A stretch of 64,000 nt of DNA, taken from contig OZ007032.1 in assembly GCA_963931615.1 (NCBI GenBank), forward strand, positions 2,542,001 through 2,606,000. The letters are read 5' to 3'. Positions within the stretch are counted from its first letter, which is position 1; each line of letters opens with the position of its first letter. Shown here piece by piece: positions 25,429 through 32,903 of this stretch. This DNA is from Coprenecus sp902388455. Its GTDB lineage: Bacteria; Bacteroidota; Bacteroidia; Bacteroidales; UBA932. The notes beneath the pieces were generated by a model. That model had not been told where the DNA came from, made no database searches, and saw only the letters and a list, made by a program, of their open reading frames with translations. A program made the position numbers and the translations under genes.

Positions 25429-25979
25429 TAGATAATACTTACGGATTTGACATTTCAGAACCTGAGAGAATACGGTCTGCTCCCAGAAGTCATTTTTTTG
25501 TATGTACGCTGACTGCACTTAGCATATGTGTAGGAGACAACAGTATTGCGATGACATTGTCACAAAGCTATTGCAATACGGAAAATACCGAGTTGTGTGC
25601 TGATTACAGCAGCTCTGTATGCACTACAAATATGATGCTTAACAGATTGGAACAGTTGCGTTCAAGCCTCGGTCATGGTTGGGATGGTCGTGATGGGATA
25701 CCTGTTGAGAACGAATCATATAGGAATACGCAAAATGCGATTAAGAGTTTGCCTAGACATGTAATGACAGACTGGAACCTGTTCCCGTGCCCAAATGGAA
25801 CTCTCCTTCTTACAAATAAAGAGAATAGTGCCAGTATCAATATCGGTAACAAAGACTTTTCGTATGTTGCCTATCAGGATGCCGAGCATTATGTGAAGGG
25901 GGTTATGGTTTATAGTGACGAATCGTTCCTAATGGCTGTTAAGAACATTGACGAGGTGCTGGGGTATGACATTGATTGA
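25425..25979 (+). CDS. Unknown protein, gene 2 of the trio
   Basis: A 184-residue protein I cannot assign. The N-terminal third contains a short hydrophobic, Cys-containing stretch (about residues 23-45) that could be a buried segment rather than a signal peptide. The middle has L-R-S-S-L-G-H-G-W-D-G-R-D-G-I-P-V (about 78-94), and the last third is strand-rich, with N-I-G-N-K-D-F-S-Y-V-A. The W-D-G pattern followed by a small domain occurs in uncharacterised proteins paired with TIGR04255 genes, to my recollection. It overlaps its neighbours on both sides. Confidence 0.6.
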   Translation: MIDNTYGFDISEPERIRSAPRSHFFVCTLTALSICVGDNSIAMTLSQSYCNTENTELCADYSSSVCTTNMMLNRLEQLRSSLGHGWDGRDGIPVENESYRNTQNAIKSLPRHVMTDWNLFPCPNGTLLLTNKENSASINIGNKDFSYVAYQDAEHYVKGVMVYSDESFLMAVKNIDEVLGYDID

Positions 25980-26412
25980 TATTATCGTGCCACCTAATAT
26001 TGCAGAAGACGAGGAGGTGGCTCGAATAATCTTTTCACCGTCGATGATTGAAGGAGATAAAGTTGCTCCCTCCGCTTTTTTCATGGACAATCTTAGAAAT
26101 CAGCAAGAGACATATATCTCAGTGTGGCGTTGCTCGTATCGTATGCCATCTATTGAAAATGTCACTTTCAGACCGAGAAGGGATGGGGACACTCTTGCCG
26201 GATATGCCACAATAAATGTTTCGGAATGCCATACCATTCGTTTTGAGGACTATCACGCACATGTAATGCCACATCCCAGCAAGGGGAACCCCGCACATGC
26301 AGGCATACATGTGGGCAGAGGAACAGAACCGATTAGGGGACAATGTTATGATCCTGGGTATCTCATGTTTGCAACTATGATTGCTGGTAAATGCACTTTA
26401 GTACTATTTTAG
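25966..26412 (+). CDS. Unknown protein, gene 3 of the trio
   Basis: A 148-residue protein starting at the ATG at 25966, inside the last 14 bases of gene 2. A longer frame from 25948 is possible but less likely. The centre reads Y-I-S-V-W-R-C and G-Y-A-T-I-N-V-S-E-C. The C-terminal half has a His-rich block with H-A-H-V-M-P-H-P-S-K-G-N-P-A-H-A-G-I-H (about 98-116), which could be a catalytic or metal site. Short length and tight coupling fit a toxin-, immunity- or defence-like cassette, but nothing proves it. Confidence 0.6.
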   Translation: MTLIDIIVPPNIAEDEEVARIIFSPSMIEGDKVAPSAFFMDNLRNQQETYISVWRCSYRMPSIENVTFRPRRDGDTLAGYATINVSECHTIRFEDYHAHVMPHPSKGNPAHAGIHVGRGTEPIRGQCYDPGYLMFATMIAGKCTLVLF

Positions 26413-26460
26413 TATGGTACTTTACTACCAAATGAAATACTAATTCTTTACAAAAGTGGT

Positions 26461-26491
26461 TTTGAGGTATCGTTGATCCTTTCTACCTTTG
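26461..26491 (+). promoter_or_regulatory. Bacteroidota promoter before the small membrane protein
   Basis: TTTG at 26461-26464 and TACCTTTG at 26484-26491 with 19 bp between them, a full match to the -33/-7 consensus. Confidence 0.75.
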
Positions 26492-26532
26492 CAGATGTAA
26501 TGTTTTCAGTATCTTTCGTAGATGTGTTATGG

Positions 26533-26667
26533 ATGCAGTAGTGTCATGGATTTTGGAAAATTGGCCTGTGTTGGGTGTCATCGTAGTAGTAGCGGTGATA
26601 GTGTGGCTCATATCCCAGTACGTTTGCGTATTTCGGTCGATAGCCACCCAGGGATTTCAGTCATAAC
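26533..26667 (+). pseudogene. Truncated small membrane protein gene
   Basis: An open frame of 44 codons encodes an N-terminal helix and one clear membrane segment (V-L-G-V-I-V-V-V-A-V-I-V-W-L-I). It has its own good promoter upstream. After residue 31 or so the codons fall in the repeat block at 26631-26673, which looks foreign. The visible peptide is therefore probably the beginning of a longer membrane-anchored protein cut by insertion. Its family cannot be named. Confidence 0.5.
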
Positions 26668-26673
26668 CACCCA
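26631..26673. repeat. Direct repeat block, possible IS21-family end
   Basis: TTTCGGTCGATAGCCACCCA (26631-26650) recurs imperfectly as TTTCAGTCATAACCACCCA (26655-26673). IS21-family elements carry several such direct repeats at their ends. No istA or istB gene is present, so this would be a leftover end. The assignment is tentative. Confidence 0.45.
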
Positions 26674-26804
26674 CTAAGATTACCTGTATCTCTGGATATA
26701 TGGCAAAGATATATCTATTTTCTCATACCGCTAAGGTGTAAGCGACCGGTGAAGTGCGTATAGCGAATTTATTCCAGGCGAGGTATCTTCGCGCAAAAAA
26801 AAAG

Positions 26805-27173
26805 ATGCTTACACGAGAAGAAATCGCAGAGATAGTTCAATACTGCAAGGAGAAAGGAGTCTCATACAAGAGCCGTCTGAAAGAAATCGGGATAGCCTAG
26901 TGGCGGTTCTATGAGAGCAAACGCAGATACGCCGAGGCTCAGGCCAGCGAGCGGGAATCAGGGGAGTTCCTCCAGCTGGTGCGAGGGAATGACAGCTTTC
27001 CGGAACCGGTGCTGACAGACAGGAAAACAGGCAAAGGCAGGAGGTCGGGACAAGAGCCCATACCGATGAGCATAGAGATGCGCACGCAGACAGGGGCGGT
27101 ATTGCGGATCCGGGGCAACCTGGACGCGGCGATGATACAGGCAATAATCCAGGCGTCGTCGAGCCATGTTTAG
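26805..27173 (+). pseudogene. tnpA: IS66 tnpA with frameshift and stop
   Basis: From the ATG at 26805 the frame encodes a helix-turn-helix-like start (L-T-R-E-E-I-A-E-I-V-Q-Y-C). At 26880-26883 there is one extra A compared with the expected reading L-K-E-I-G-I. In the restored frame a TAG at 26899-26901 stands where the family has a Glu before W-R-F-Y. The rest, W-R-F-Y-E-S-K-R-R-Y to the C-terminal I-R-G-N-L-D-A-A-M-I, is intact. IS66 normally needs TnpA together with TnpB and TnpC. Confidence 0.85.
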
Positions 27174-27534
27174 CCTGAATGACAGCATGCGGTACCTGCT
27201 TTACAACAAGCCGACCGACATGCGCAAGAGTTACCATACCCTGTGCGGGCTTGTGACCAACGAGCTGGGATGTGACCCGTGCAACGGAGATGTCTATATC
27301 TTCATTAACAAGGCCAGGAACAGGATCAAGCTCCTGCATTGGGAGCCGGGCGGTCTGGTCCTGTACTGCAAGCTTCTTGAATCCGGGACCTTCGGCAAGC
27401 CCTCCGGTCTGGCGAAGGATGCCGTCAGCGGGAGGATAGAATGGAGCGAGCTGGTCATGGTAGTAGAGGGCATAATCGAACAGCCGGACAGCCGCAGACA
27501 GCGACTTGAGAATCTGAAGAAACTACGTAGATAA
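27166..27534 (+). CDS. tnpB: IS66 accessory protein TnpB (Orf2)
   Basis: A 122-residue protein with the family signature N-K-P-T-D-M-R-K-S-Y, then F-I-N-K-A-R-N-R-I-K-L-L-H-W, and a middle G-L-V-L-Y-C-K-L-L-E. It begins 8 bases inside the end of tnpA, the usual coupled arrangement. It is required for IS66 transposition, although its biochemical role is not known. Confidence 0.95.
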   Translation: MFSLNDSMRYLLYNKPTDMRKSYHTLCGLVTNELGCDPCNGDVYIFINKARNRIKLLHWEPGGLVLYCKLLESGTFGKPSGLAKDAVSGRIEWSELVMVVEGIIEQPDSRRQRLENLKKLRR

Positions 27535-27616
27535 GTTCTCAAAAAGTGAAAGAAAAAGTGCCCCAGACTTGCGTATATGGCACTTTTTTCGTACCTTTAA
27601 GCATTGAAAACAGAGG

Positions 27617-29200
27617 ATGAGACAAGCAGTCATGACAGTCGAGGAACAGCTGGCGGCAGCACTTGCGGAGGTGGAGAGTCTCCGTACGGCCATCGCTGAA
27701 AAGGACTGCATAATCCGGGACCTCCAGAACAGGCTTCTGTGGCTCCGCAAGAAAGTCTTCGGCCAGATGAGCGGGAAGGTCCTTCCTTCCGATCCCGCCC
27801 AGCTGTCACTGTTCGATGAGAAACATCTCACCGGCGAGGAACGTGCGCGGCTTGACAGGGAGGCCGAAGAAGCGGAAAAGACAATCACAAAGACAATAAC
27901 TGTAAAAGCCAGGCCTTCCCGCAGGCCTCTTGACACCACCGGCCTTCCGGAGAAGGTCTTCCATATCTATCCGGACGGGGTTCTCGACGGAGACGGCAAC
28001 CTCAAGGCAGAATATGTGGAGATAGGTACGGACGAGTCCTCCCGTCTCGAGAAGAGGCCGGCGGAGGTGTACATCCACAAGGATGTCTTCCACAAGGTCA
28101 TCCTCAAGTCGGACATCGAGACAAAGCATCCTGAAGACAGGGAGATACTCTCACCGGAACGTCCTCCCGCACCGGTAGCCAGATGTATGGCAGGTGCATC
28201 CGTCCTGTCCGACATCATAGTGGGGAAGTTCGTCTACCACCTTCCGTTCTACCGCCAGATACAGCAATACAGGGAGTGCGGGATAACGATAAGCGACTCC
28301 ACGATGGGAGGATGGTATGAGGCGGCGGTGGAGAAGCTCAAGCTTCTGTACGACATCCTGCGGCGCCAGATACTCTCAAGCGAATACGTCCAGGTCGACG
28401 AGAGCGTGATACCGGTAATCGACAACGAGAAGCATAAGGCCAGAAAGGGTTACGAGTGGTGCGTCAGGGACGGAATCACAGGGGATGTCATGTTCTGGTA
28501 TGACAGGGGCAGCCGTGGCCATCACGTCGCCCGTGAAATCCTGGGCGGATACCGGGGAAACGTACAATGCGACGGCTATGAGGCATATGACCAGTTTGAA
28601 AGGATGCCCGGGATAACCGTGCACGGCTGCTGGGCGCATGTCCGGAGAAAGTTCGTCGACTCGCTGAAGGAGAACGAACGGCTTGCCATGGAGGGCATAC
28701 TCTTCATAAGGAAGCTGTACAAGGTGGAGAGCGATGCGGACGACAAAGGCCTGAGCGCGGAAGAGCGTATGGAGCAACGCCGTAAGATATCCTATCCTAC
28801 AATCCTGATGTTCGAGAAGTGGATCGAGGAAACTTATGCGAGGGTCCTGCCCAAGAGCAGGCTCGGAGAGGCCCTTGCCTATGCCTACAGTCTTCTTCCC
28901 CGTCTGTCGCGCTACGTGAACGACGGCAGGATCAACATCGACAACAACCTCATCGAGAATGCCATCAGGCCGCTTGCTCTCGGCAGGAAGAACTATCTCT
29001 TCTGCGGCAACGACGCCTCCGCATATCGGGCAGCCATCGTATACTCCCTCATAGGCACCTGCAGGGCTGCAGGGGTCGACCCGAGAACATGGATGGAGGA
29101 TGTGCTCAGCAAACTGCCTTACTGGCAGCGCGACGGCAAGGACCTCGCGGGACTCCTGCCCAGAGCCTGGGCAAAGGAAAACCAAATCACTCCCAAGTAG
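27617..29200 (+). CDS. tnpC: IS66 transposase TnpC
   Basis: A 527-residue DDE transposase. The N-terminal coiled coil (about 5-35) with L-W-L-R-K-K-V-F-G-Q is followed by an extended linker. The catalytic domain has the first Asp in Y-V-Q-V-D-E-S (about 260), the second in Q-C-D-G-Y-E-A-Y and the Glu in N-N-L-I-E-N-A-I-R-P, followed by L-G-R-K-N-Y-L-F-C-G. The C-terminal IS66 tail W-M-E-D-V-L-S-K-L-P is present. The frame is intact and full length. Confidence 0.96.
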   Translation: MRQAVMTVEEQLAAALAEVESLRTAIAEKDCIIRDLQNRLLWLRKKVFGQMSGKVLPSDPAQLSLFDEKHLTGEERARLDREAEEAEKTITKTITVKARPSRRPLDTTGLPEKVFHIYPDGVLDGDGNLKAEYVEIGTDESSRLEKRPAEVYIHKDVFHKVILKSDIETKHPEDREILSPERPPAPVARCMAGASVLSDIIVGKFVYHLPFYRQIQQYRECGITISDSTMGGWYEAAVEKLKLLYDILRRQILSSEYVQVDESVIPVIDNEKHKARKGYEWCVRDGITGDVMFWYDRGSRGHHVAREILGGYRGNVQCDGYEAYDQFERMPGITVHGCWAHVRRKFVDSLKENERLAMEGILFIRKLYKVESDADDKGLSAEERMEQRRKISYPTILMFEKWIEETYARVLPKSRLGEALAYAYSLLPRLSRYVNDGRINIDNNLIENAIRPLALGRKNYLFCGNDASAYRAAIVYSLIGTCRAAGVDPRTWMEDVLSKLPYWQRDGKDLAGLLPRAWAKENQITPK

Positions 29201-29209
29201 TACAAACCA

Positions 29210-29254
29210 GGTCCGACTTGAGCCAACTTCATACAAGTTGGGCCTAGTCGGACC
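29210..29254 (+). terminator. Hairpin after tnpC
   Basis: An imperfect stem of about 20 bp pairs GGTCCGACT...AACTT with AAGTT...AGTCGGACC around the loop CATAC. It is followed by C-A-rich sequence and not a T tract, so it may be a structural element inside the IS end as much as a terminator. Bases 29255-29470 hold no gene. Confidence 0.55.
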
Positions 29255-29470
29255 CAATAGTAATATTCTCTGTCAAATCAATACGGTGTTAACCGGATGC
29301 TTACGTCACAAACACTCTCCAGCTACCATCCTTCTCGCCGGAAGCAACTGGCGCAATGGTTTTAGGCCCATTAGCCGAATAAATTGACGCCATTTTACCG
29401 AAAAATATTAATCCAAACAACCGAGTATTGGAATTTTCAATTACTTTTGTAGCCATAAACAGTTTGATTT

Positions 29471-30215
29471 ATGGATGGTTACAGACATAGAATAATGGAT
29501 GGCCTGCTTGAAAAGAAATTGCAGGCAAAGGGAGCCGTACAGATAGAAGGCCCCAAATGGTGTTAAAAGAGCTTCGGAGCGTGTGCAACGCTTAATGAGA
29601 GCTTATGCCCGACATCAAGGAACTCAAGCATCAATTGCTACATTAAAAGAGGATTTGAAAAATAATGATACTGCCACACTTGATGATGATACAATAAGTT
29701 CTTACCTCGAAGCTTTGAGAAAGATATTTGTTGTGGAAGATATGCCTGCATGGAATCCAAATATTCGCTCGAAGACTGCAATTCGGACAGCAGATACACG
29801 CTATTTCGTTGACCCATCTATCGCAACTGCTGCATTAGGTTTAGGACCTGCCGATTTAATGAACGACTTGAAGACAATGGGCTTTTTCTTTGAAGCTATG
29901 TGCGTAAGAGACTTGCGTGTATTTGCAGAAGCATTGAACGGTAAGGTATACCATTATCGGGATAAAAGCGGTTTGGAATGCGATGCAGTAGTACATCTTC
30001 GCAACGGACAATATGGACTTATTGAGGTCAAACTTGGAGGCGAAACCTTGATAAACGAAGGTATAGAAACACTGACTTCATTAGCCAAACAGATTGATAC
30101 AACACGCATGAAAGCACCGGCTTTTAAGATGATATTAACGGCAACTGGCGAACATGCCTATCGTCGCCCTGAAGATGGAATCTACATAGTTCCGATAGGT
30201 TGTTTGAAGCAATAG
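29471..30215 (+). pseudogene. AAA/DUF4143 ATPase with its ATPase core deleted
   Basis: The start (ATG at 29471) gives Y-R-H-R-I-M-D-G-L-L and A-V-Q-I-E-G-P-K-W-C, the beginning of an AAA_14-type ATPase that should continue into the Walker A Gly-Lys-Thr. Instead it stops at once. From about 29583 the C-terminal DUF4143 region is open to 30215 (L-M-R-A-Y-A-R-H-Q-G-T-Q-A-S, then the nuclease-like C-D-A-V-V-H-L-R-N-G-Q-Y-G-L-I-E-V-K-L-G-G). About 200 residues, including Walker A and B, are missing between the two parts, so this is an internal deletion. A TACTTTTG -7-like box lies at 29442-29449. Confidence 0.85.
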
Positions 30216-30275
30216 AAGAAACACTGGCTCATTATTTAAAAAGCAAACTCCGCACTTCCGTGCTATGCCCTGTAC

Positions 30276-31256
30276 TTACAGCGCCAGGGACCCGAAGGTC
30301 TTCATGAACTGGACGCGCTCGTACATGGCGGGATCGGGTATGGTGGAGTAGCTCAGGCGGCCGCGGATCTGGGAGAGGTCCTCGACATTGTTCTTTTCGA
30401 GGAAGGCGGCAATCCTGGTGTTGAACTCCCGTATCACTGAAGGTCCGTGCCTGTATATCACAGAGCATACCTGTACGGTATCGGCTCCGGCCAGGATCAT
30501 CTTCAGGGCACTGTCGGCACTGTGTATGCCTGTGGTGGTCGAGATGTCGATCTTCACGGCCGAGGAGAGGATGGCGGCCCAGCGCAGGGTCTCCGCGTAC
30601 TCGCCTTCGTGCGACAGGGGCGATGCCGGTACGAGGGTAAACTTGTCCAGATCTATGTCAGGGGTGAAGAAACGGTTGAATATCACCACTCCCTTGGCTC
30701 CAGCAGTAGCGATGCGGTCCACGAAATTGACGATGCTGGTATAGTGCGGGCCTATCTTCACTGCTACCGGTATGCGGAGCTCAGAGACTATCGAACGGAC
30801 TACGTTGACATATCCGTCTTCGATCGAGGCAGGCGAGGTCCTGGGATCCAGGGCCAGGTCGTAGAGGTTGATCTCCAGGGCATCGGCTCCGGCAGCCTCT
30901 ATCTGTCTGGCATATTCCACCCATTCTCCTGCACTGTAGCAGTTGATGCTGGCGATAACAGGTATCGACACGGCCTGTTTGAGTGCCCGTACTTTCTCGG
31001 TGTACTGTGCTATGGAGTTGGAACGGATGTAGGCGTGGAGATAGTCGTCCATCTCCGGATAGGAGTGTCCGGCCGAAGCCATGAACTCCACTTCCCCGCG
31101 GATCTGTTCCTCGAAGAGTGATTTCATCACTACCGCTCCAGCGCCGCAGCTTTCCATTTCCTTTACTTTGTCGACATCGGCTGTCAGCGAGCAGCTGCTC
31201 ACTATCACTGGACTCTTGAGGTCCAGGCCGAGATACTTCACGTCTGTTGTTGCCAT
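30276..31256 (-). CDS. Dihydroorotate-dehydrogenase-like protein
   Basis: A 326-residue FMN-binding TIM barrel. Visible motifs are Y-L-G-L-D-L-K-S-P-V-I-V-S-S-C at the N-terminus, I-P-V-I-A-S-I-N-C, A-L-E-I-N-L-Y-D-L (the family usually has N-x-S or N-x-Y here) and V-A-V-K-I-G-P-H. The catalytic base of true PyrD (Cys or Ser in the active loop) is not clear, and Bacteroidota genomes commonly carry this DHOD-like paralogue in addition to pyrD. Function is probably oxidation/reduction of a small ring compound. It follows glyS by 21 bases on the same strand. Confidence 0.85.
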   Translation of the reverse strand: MATTDVKYLGLDLKSPVIVSSCSLTADVDKVKEMESCGAGAVVMKSLFEEQIRGEVEFMASAGHSYPEMDDYLHAYIRSNSIAQYTEKVRALKQAVSIPVIASINCYSAGEWVEYARQIEAAGADALEINLYDLALDPRTSPASIEDGYVNVVRSIVSELRIPVAVKIGPHYTSIVNFVDRIATAGAKGVVIFNRFFTPDIDLDKFTLVPASPLSHEGEYAETLRWAAILSSAVKIDISTTTGIHSADSALKMILAGADTVQVCSVIYRHGPSVIREFNTRIAAFLEKNNVEDLSQIRGRLSYSTIPDPAMYERVQFMKTFGSLAL

Positions 31257-31277
31257 AGTCTGTATAGTCTGATTTGT

Positions 31278-32825
31278 TTATCCTATGTTCAGTTTCCTGA
31301 GCACCGTCTTGAAGTCGGTCCGCTCGCTGATGATGCGTCCGACTTCCGCGATAGGGATGCGCTCCTGCTCCATGGTGTCGCGGTCGCGGATGGTCACGCA
31401 GTTGTCTTCGCGGGTCTGGTGGTCCACAGTGATGCAGAACGGGGTGCCGATGGCGTCCTGACGGCGGTAGCGCTTGCCTATGCTGTCCTTCTCGTCATAC
31501 TGGCAGTTGAAGTCAAACTTGAGCTCGTCGATGATATCTCTCGCTATCTCAGGCAGCCCGTCCTTCTTGACCAGAGGCAGTACTGCAAGTTTCACGGGAG
31601 CCAGCACCGGAGGGATGCGGAGCACTACCCTCTCCTCTCCGTTGTCCAGCTTCTCCTCGCAGTATGAAGCGGAGAGCACGGCCAGGAACATCCTGTCCAG
31701 TCCGATCGAGGTCTCCACGACGTACGGGGTGTAGCTCTCGCCGGTCTCGGGGTCGAAGTACTGTATCTTGCGGCCGGAGAACTTCTGGTGGTTGCCCAGA
31801 TCGAAGTCCGTGCGGGAATGAATGCCCTCGAGCTCCTTGAAGCCGAAGGGGAATTCAAACTCGATGTCCGTGGCTGCATTGGCATAGTGGGCCAGCTTCT
31901 CGTGGTCATGGAAACGGTATTTTCCGTCTCCCAGTCCTAGAGCCTTGTGCCACTGCAGACGGGTCTCCTTCCACTTGGCAAACCACTCGAGCTCGGAGCC
32001 TGGACGTACGAAGAACTGCATCTCCATCTGCTCGAACTCCCTCATGCGGAAGATGAACTGACGGGCCACGATCTCGTTGCGGAAAGCCTTGCCTATCTGC
32101 GCGATGCCGAAAGGCACCTTCATGCGGCCGGTCTTCTGGACATTGAGGAAGTTGACGAATATGCCCTGGGCCGTCTCGGGACGGAGATAGATGATGCCGT
32201 CCTCGCCGGAGATGTTGCCCAGCTGGGTGGAGAACATCAGGTTGAACTGACGCACCTCTGTCCAGTTCTTGGTACCTGAGATGGGGCATACGATGCCGCA
32301 GTCGATGATGATGTCGCGCAGACCCTGAAGGTCGTTGGCATTCAACGCCTCCGTCATGCGGCCGCGCACCTCGTCCATCTTCTGCTGATTGCGCAGCACG
32401 TTGGGATTGGTGGCGCGGAACTGAGCCTCGTCGAAGCTCTCACCGAACTTGCGGCGGCCCTTCTCCACATCCTTCGCGATCTTCTCCTCGAGCTTGGCGA
32501 TATAGTCCTCGATGAGCACGTCGGCGCGGTAGCGCTTCTTGGAGTCCTTGTTGTCGATCAGAGGGTCGTTGAAAGCTCCCACATGACCGGACGCCTGCCA
32601 GATCTTAGGGTGCATGAAGATAGCGGAGTCGATACCGACTATATTCTCGTTGAGGCGCACCATGGCGTCCCACCAGTATTTCTTGATATTGTTCTTGAGC
32701 TCCACGCCCATCTGTCCGTAATCATAGACTGCGCTGAGTCCGTCGTAAATCTCACTTGAGGGGAAAACGAAGCCATACTCCTTGGCATGGGCGGTAAGTT
32801 GTTTGAATACTTCTTCCTGTGTCAT
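31278..32825 (-). CDS. glyS: Glycyl-tRNA synthetase (dimeric type)
   Basis: A 515-residue class II synthetase of the alpha2 type that charges tRNA-Gly. Motif 2 region F-R-N-E-I-V-A-R-Q-F-I-F-R-M-R-E-F-E-Q-M-E is complete, as are E-L-E-G-I-H-S-R-T-D-F-D and motif 3 S-I-G-L-D-R-M-F. The C-terminal anticodon-binding domain begins about residue 420 (P-V-K-L-A-V-L-P-L). The start at 32825 is chosen because the -7 box TATTTTTG (minus strand, 32855-32848) directly abuts the next ATG upstream, which would then lie before the transcript start. Confidence 0.96.
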   Translation of the reverse strand: MTQEEVFKQLTAHAKEYGFVFPSSEIYDGLSAVYDYGQMGVELKNNIKKYWWDAMVRLNENIVGIDSAIFMHPKIWQASGHVGAFNDPLIDNKDSKKRYRADVLIEDYIAKLEEKIAKDVEKGRRKFGESFDEAQFRATNPNVLRNQQKMDEVRGRMTEALNANDLQGLRDIIIDCGIVCPISGTKNWTEVRQFNLMFSTQLGNISGEDGIIYLRPETAQGIFVNFLNVQKTGRMKVPFGIAQIGKAFRNEIVARQFIFRMREFEQMEMQFFVRPGSELEWFAKWKETRLQWHKALGLGDGKYRFHDHEKLAHYANAATDIEFEFPFGFKELEGIHSRTDFDLGNHQKFSGRKIQYFDPETGESYTPYVVETSIGLDRMFLAVLSASYCEEKLDNGEERVVLRIPPVLAPVKLAVLPLVKKDGLPEIARDIIDELKFDFNCQYDEKDSIGKRYRRQDAIGTPFCITVDHQTREDNCVTIRDRDTMEQERIPIAEVGRIISERTDFKTVLRKLNIG

Positions 32826-32847
32826 GTGTTTGTTGGAATTAATCATG

Positions 32848-32875
32848 CAAAAATAAGAATTATTCCGTACTTTTG
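32848..32875. promoter_or_regulatory. Divergent -7 boxes for glyS and dsbD
   Basis: On the minus strand TATTTTTG (32848-32855) faces glyS. On the plus strand TACTTTTG (32868-32875) faces dsbD. Both match TAnnTTTG; -33 elements are not clear. Confidence 0.6.
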
Positions 32876-32903
32876 CCCGAAGAAAATCTACAATAATACA
32901 AAT

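Larger units (their letters stand above)
26738..29304 (+). mobile_element. IS66-family insertion sequence
   Basis: The element has three ORFs in the IS66 order (tnpA, tnpB, tnpC). The left end starts GTAAGCGACCGGTGAAGTGC. The right end, read in reverse complement, is GTAAGCATCCGGTTAACACC, matching at 14 of 20 positions. The 8 bases outside each end do not match, so no target duplication is seen and the right border is uncertain. The first ORF is broken, so the copy is probably no longer autonomous. Confidence 0.8.

Noticed and set aside
28376..29257. 293-codon frame antisense to IS66 tnpC
   Set aside because: tnpC is intact with all catalytic residues; the antisense frame has no domain.
26738..29312. 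8-bp target duplication around IS66
   Set aside because: The bases next to the two ends (GCTAAGGT and GTCACAAA) do not match.
30447..31121. 224-codon plus-strand frame opposite the dihydroorotate-dehydrogenase-like gene
   Set aside because: The minus-strand protein is a recognisable TIM barrel; the other is a shadow.
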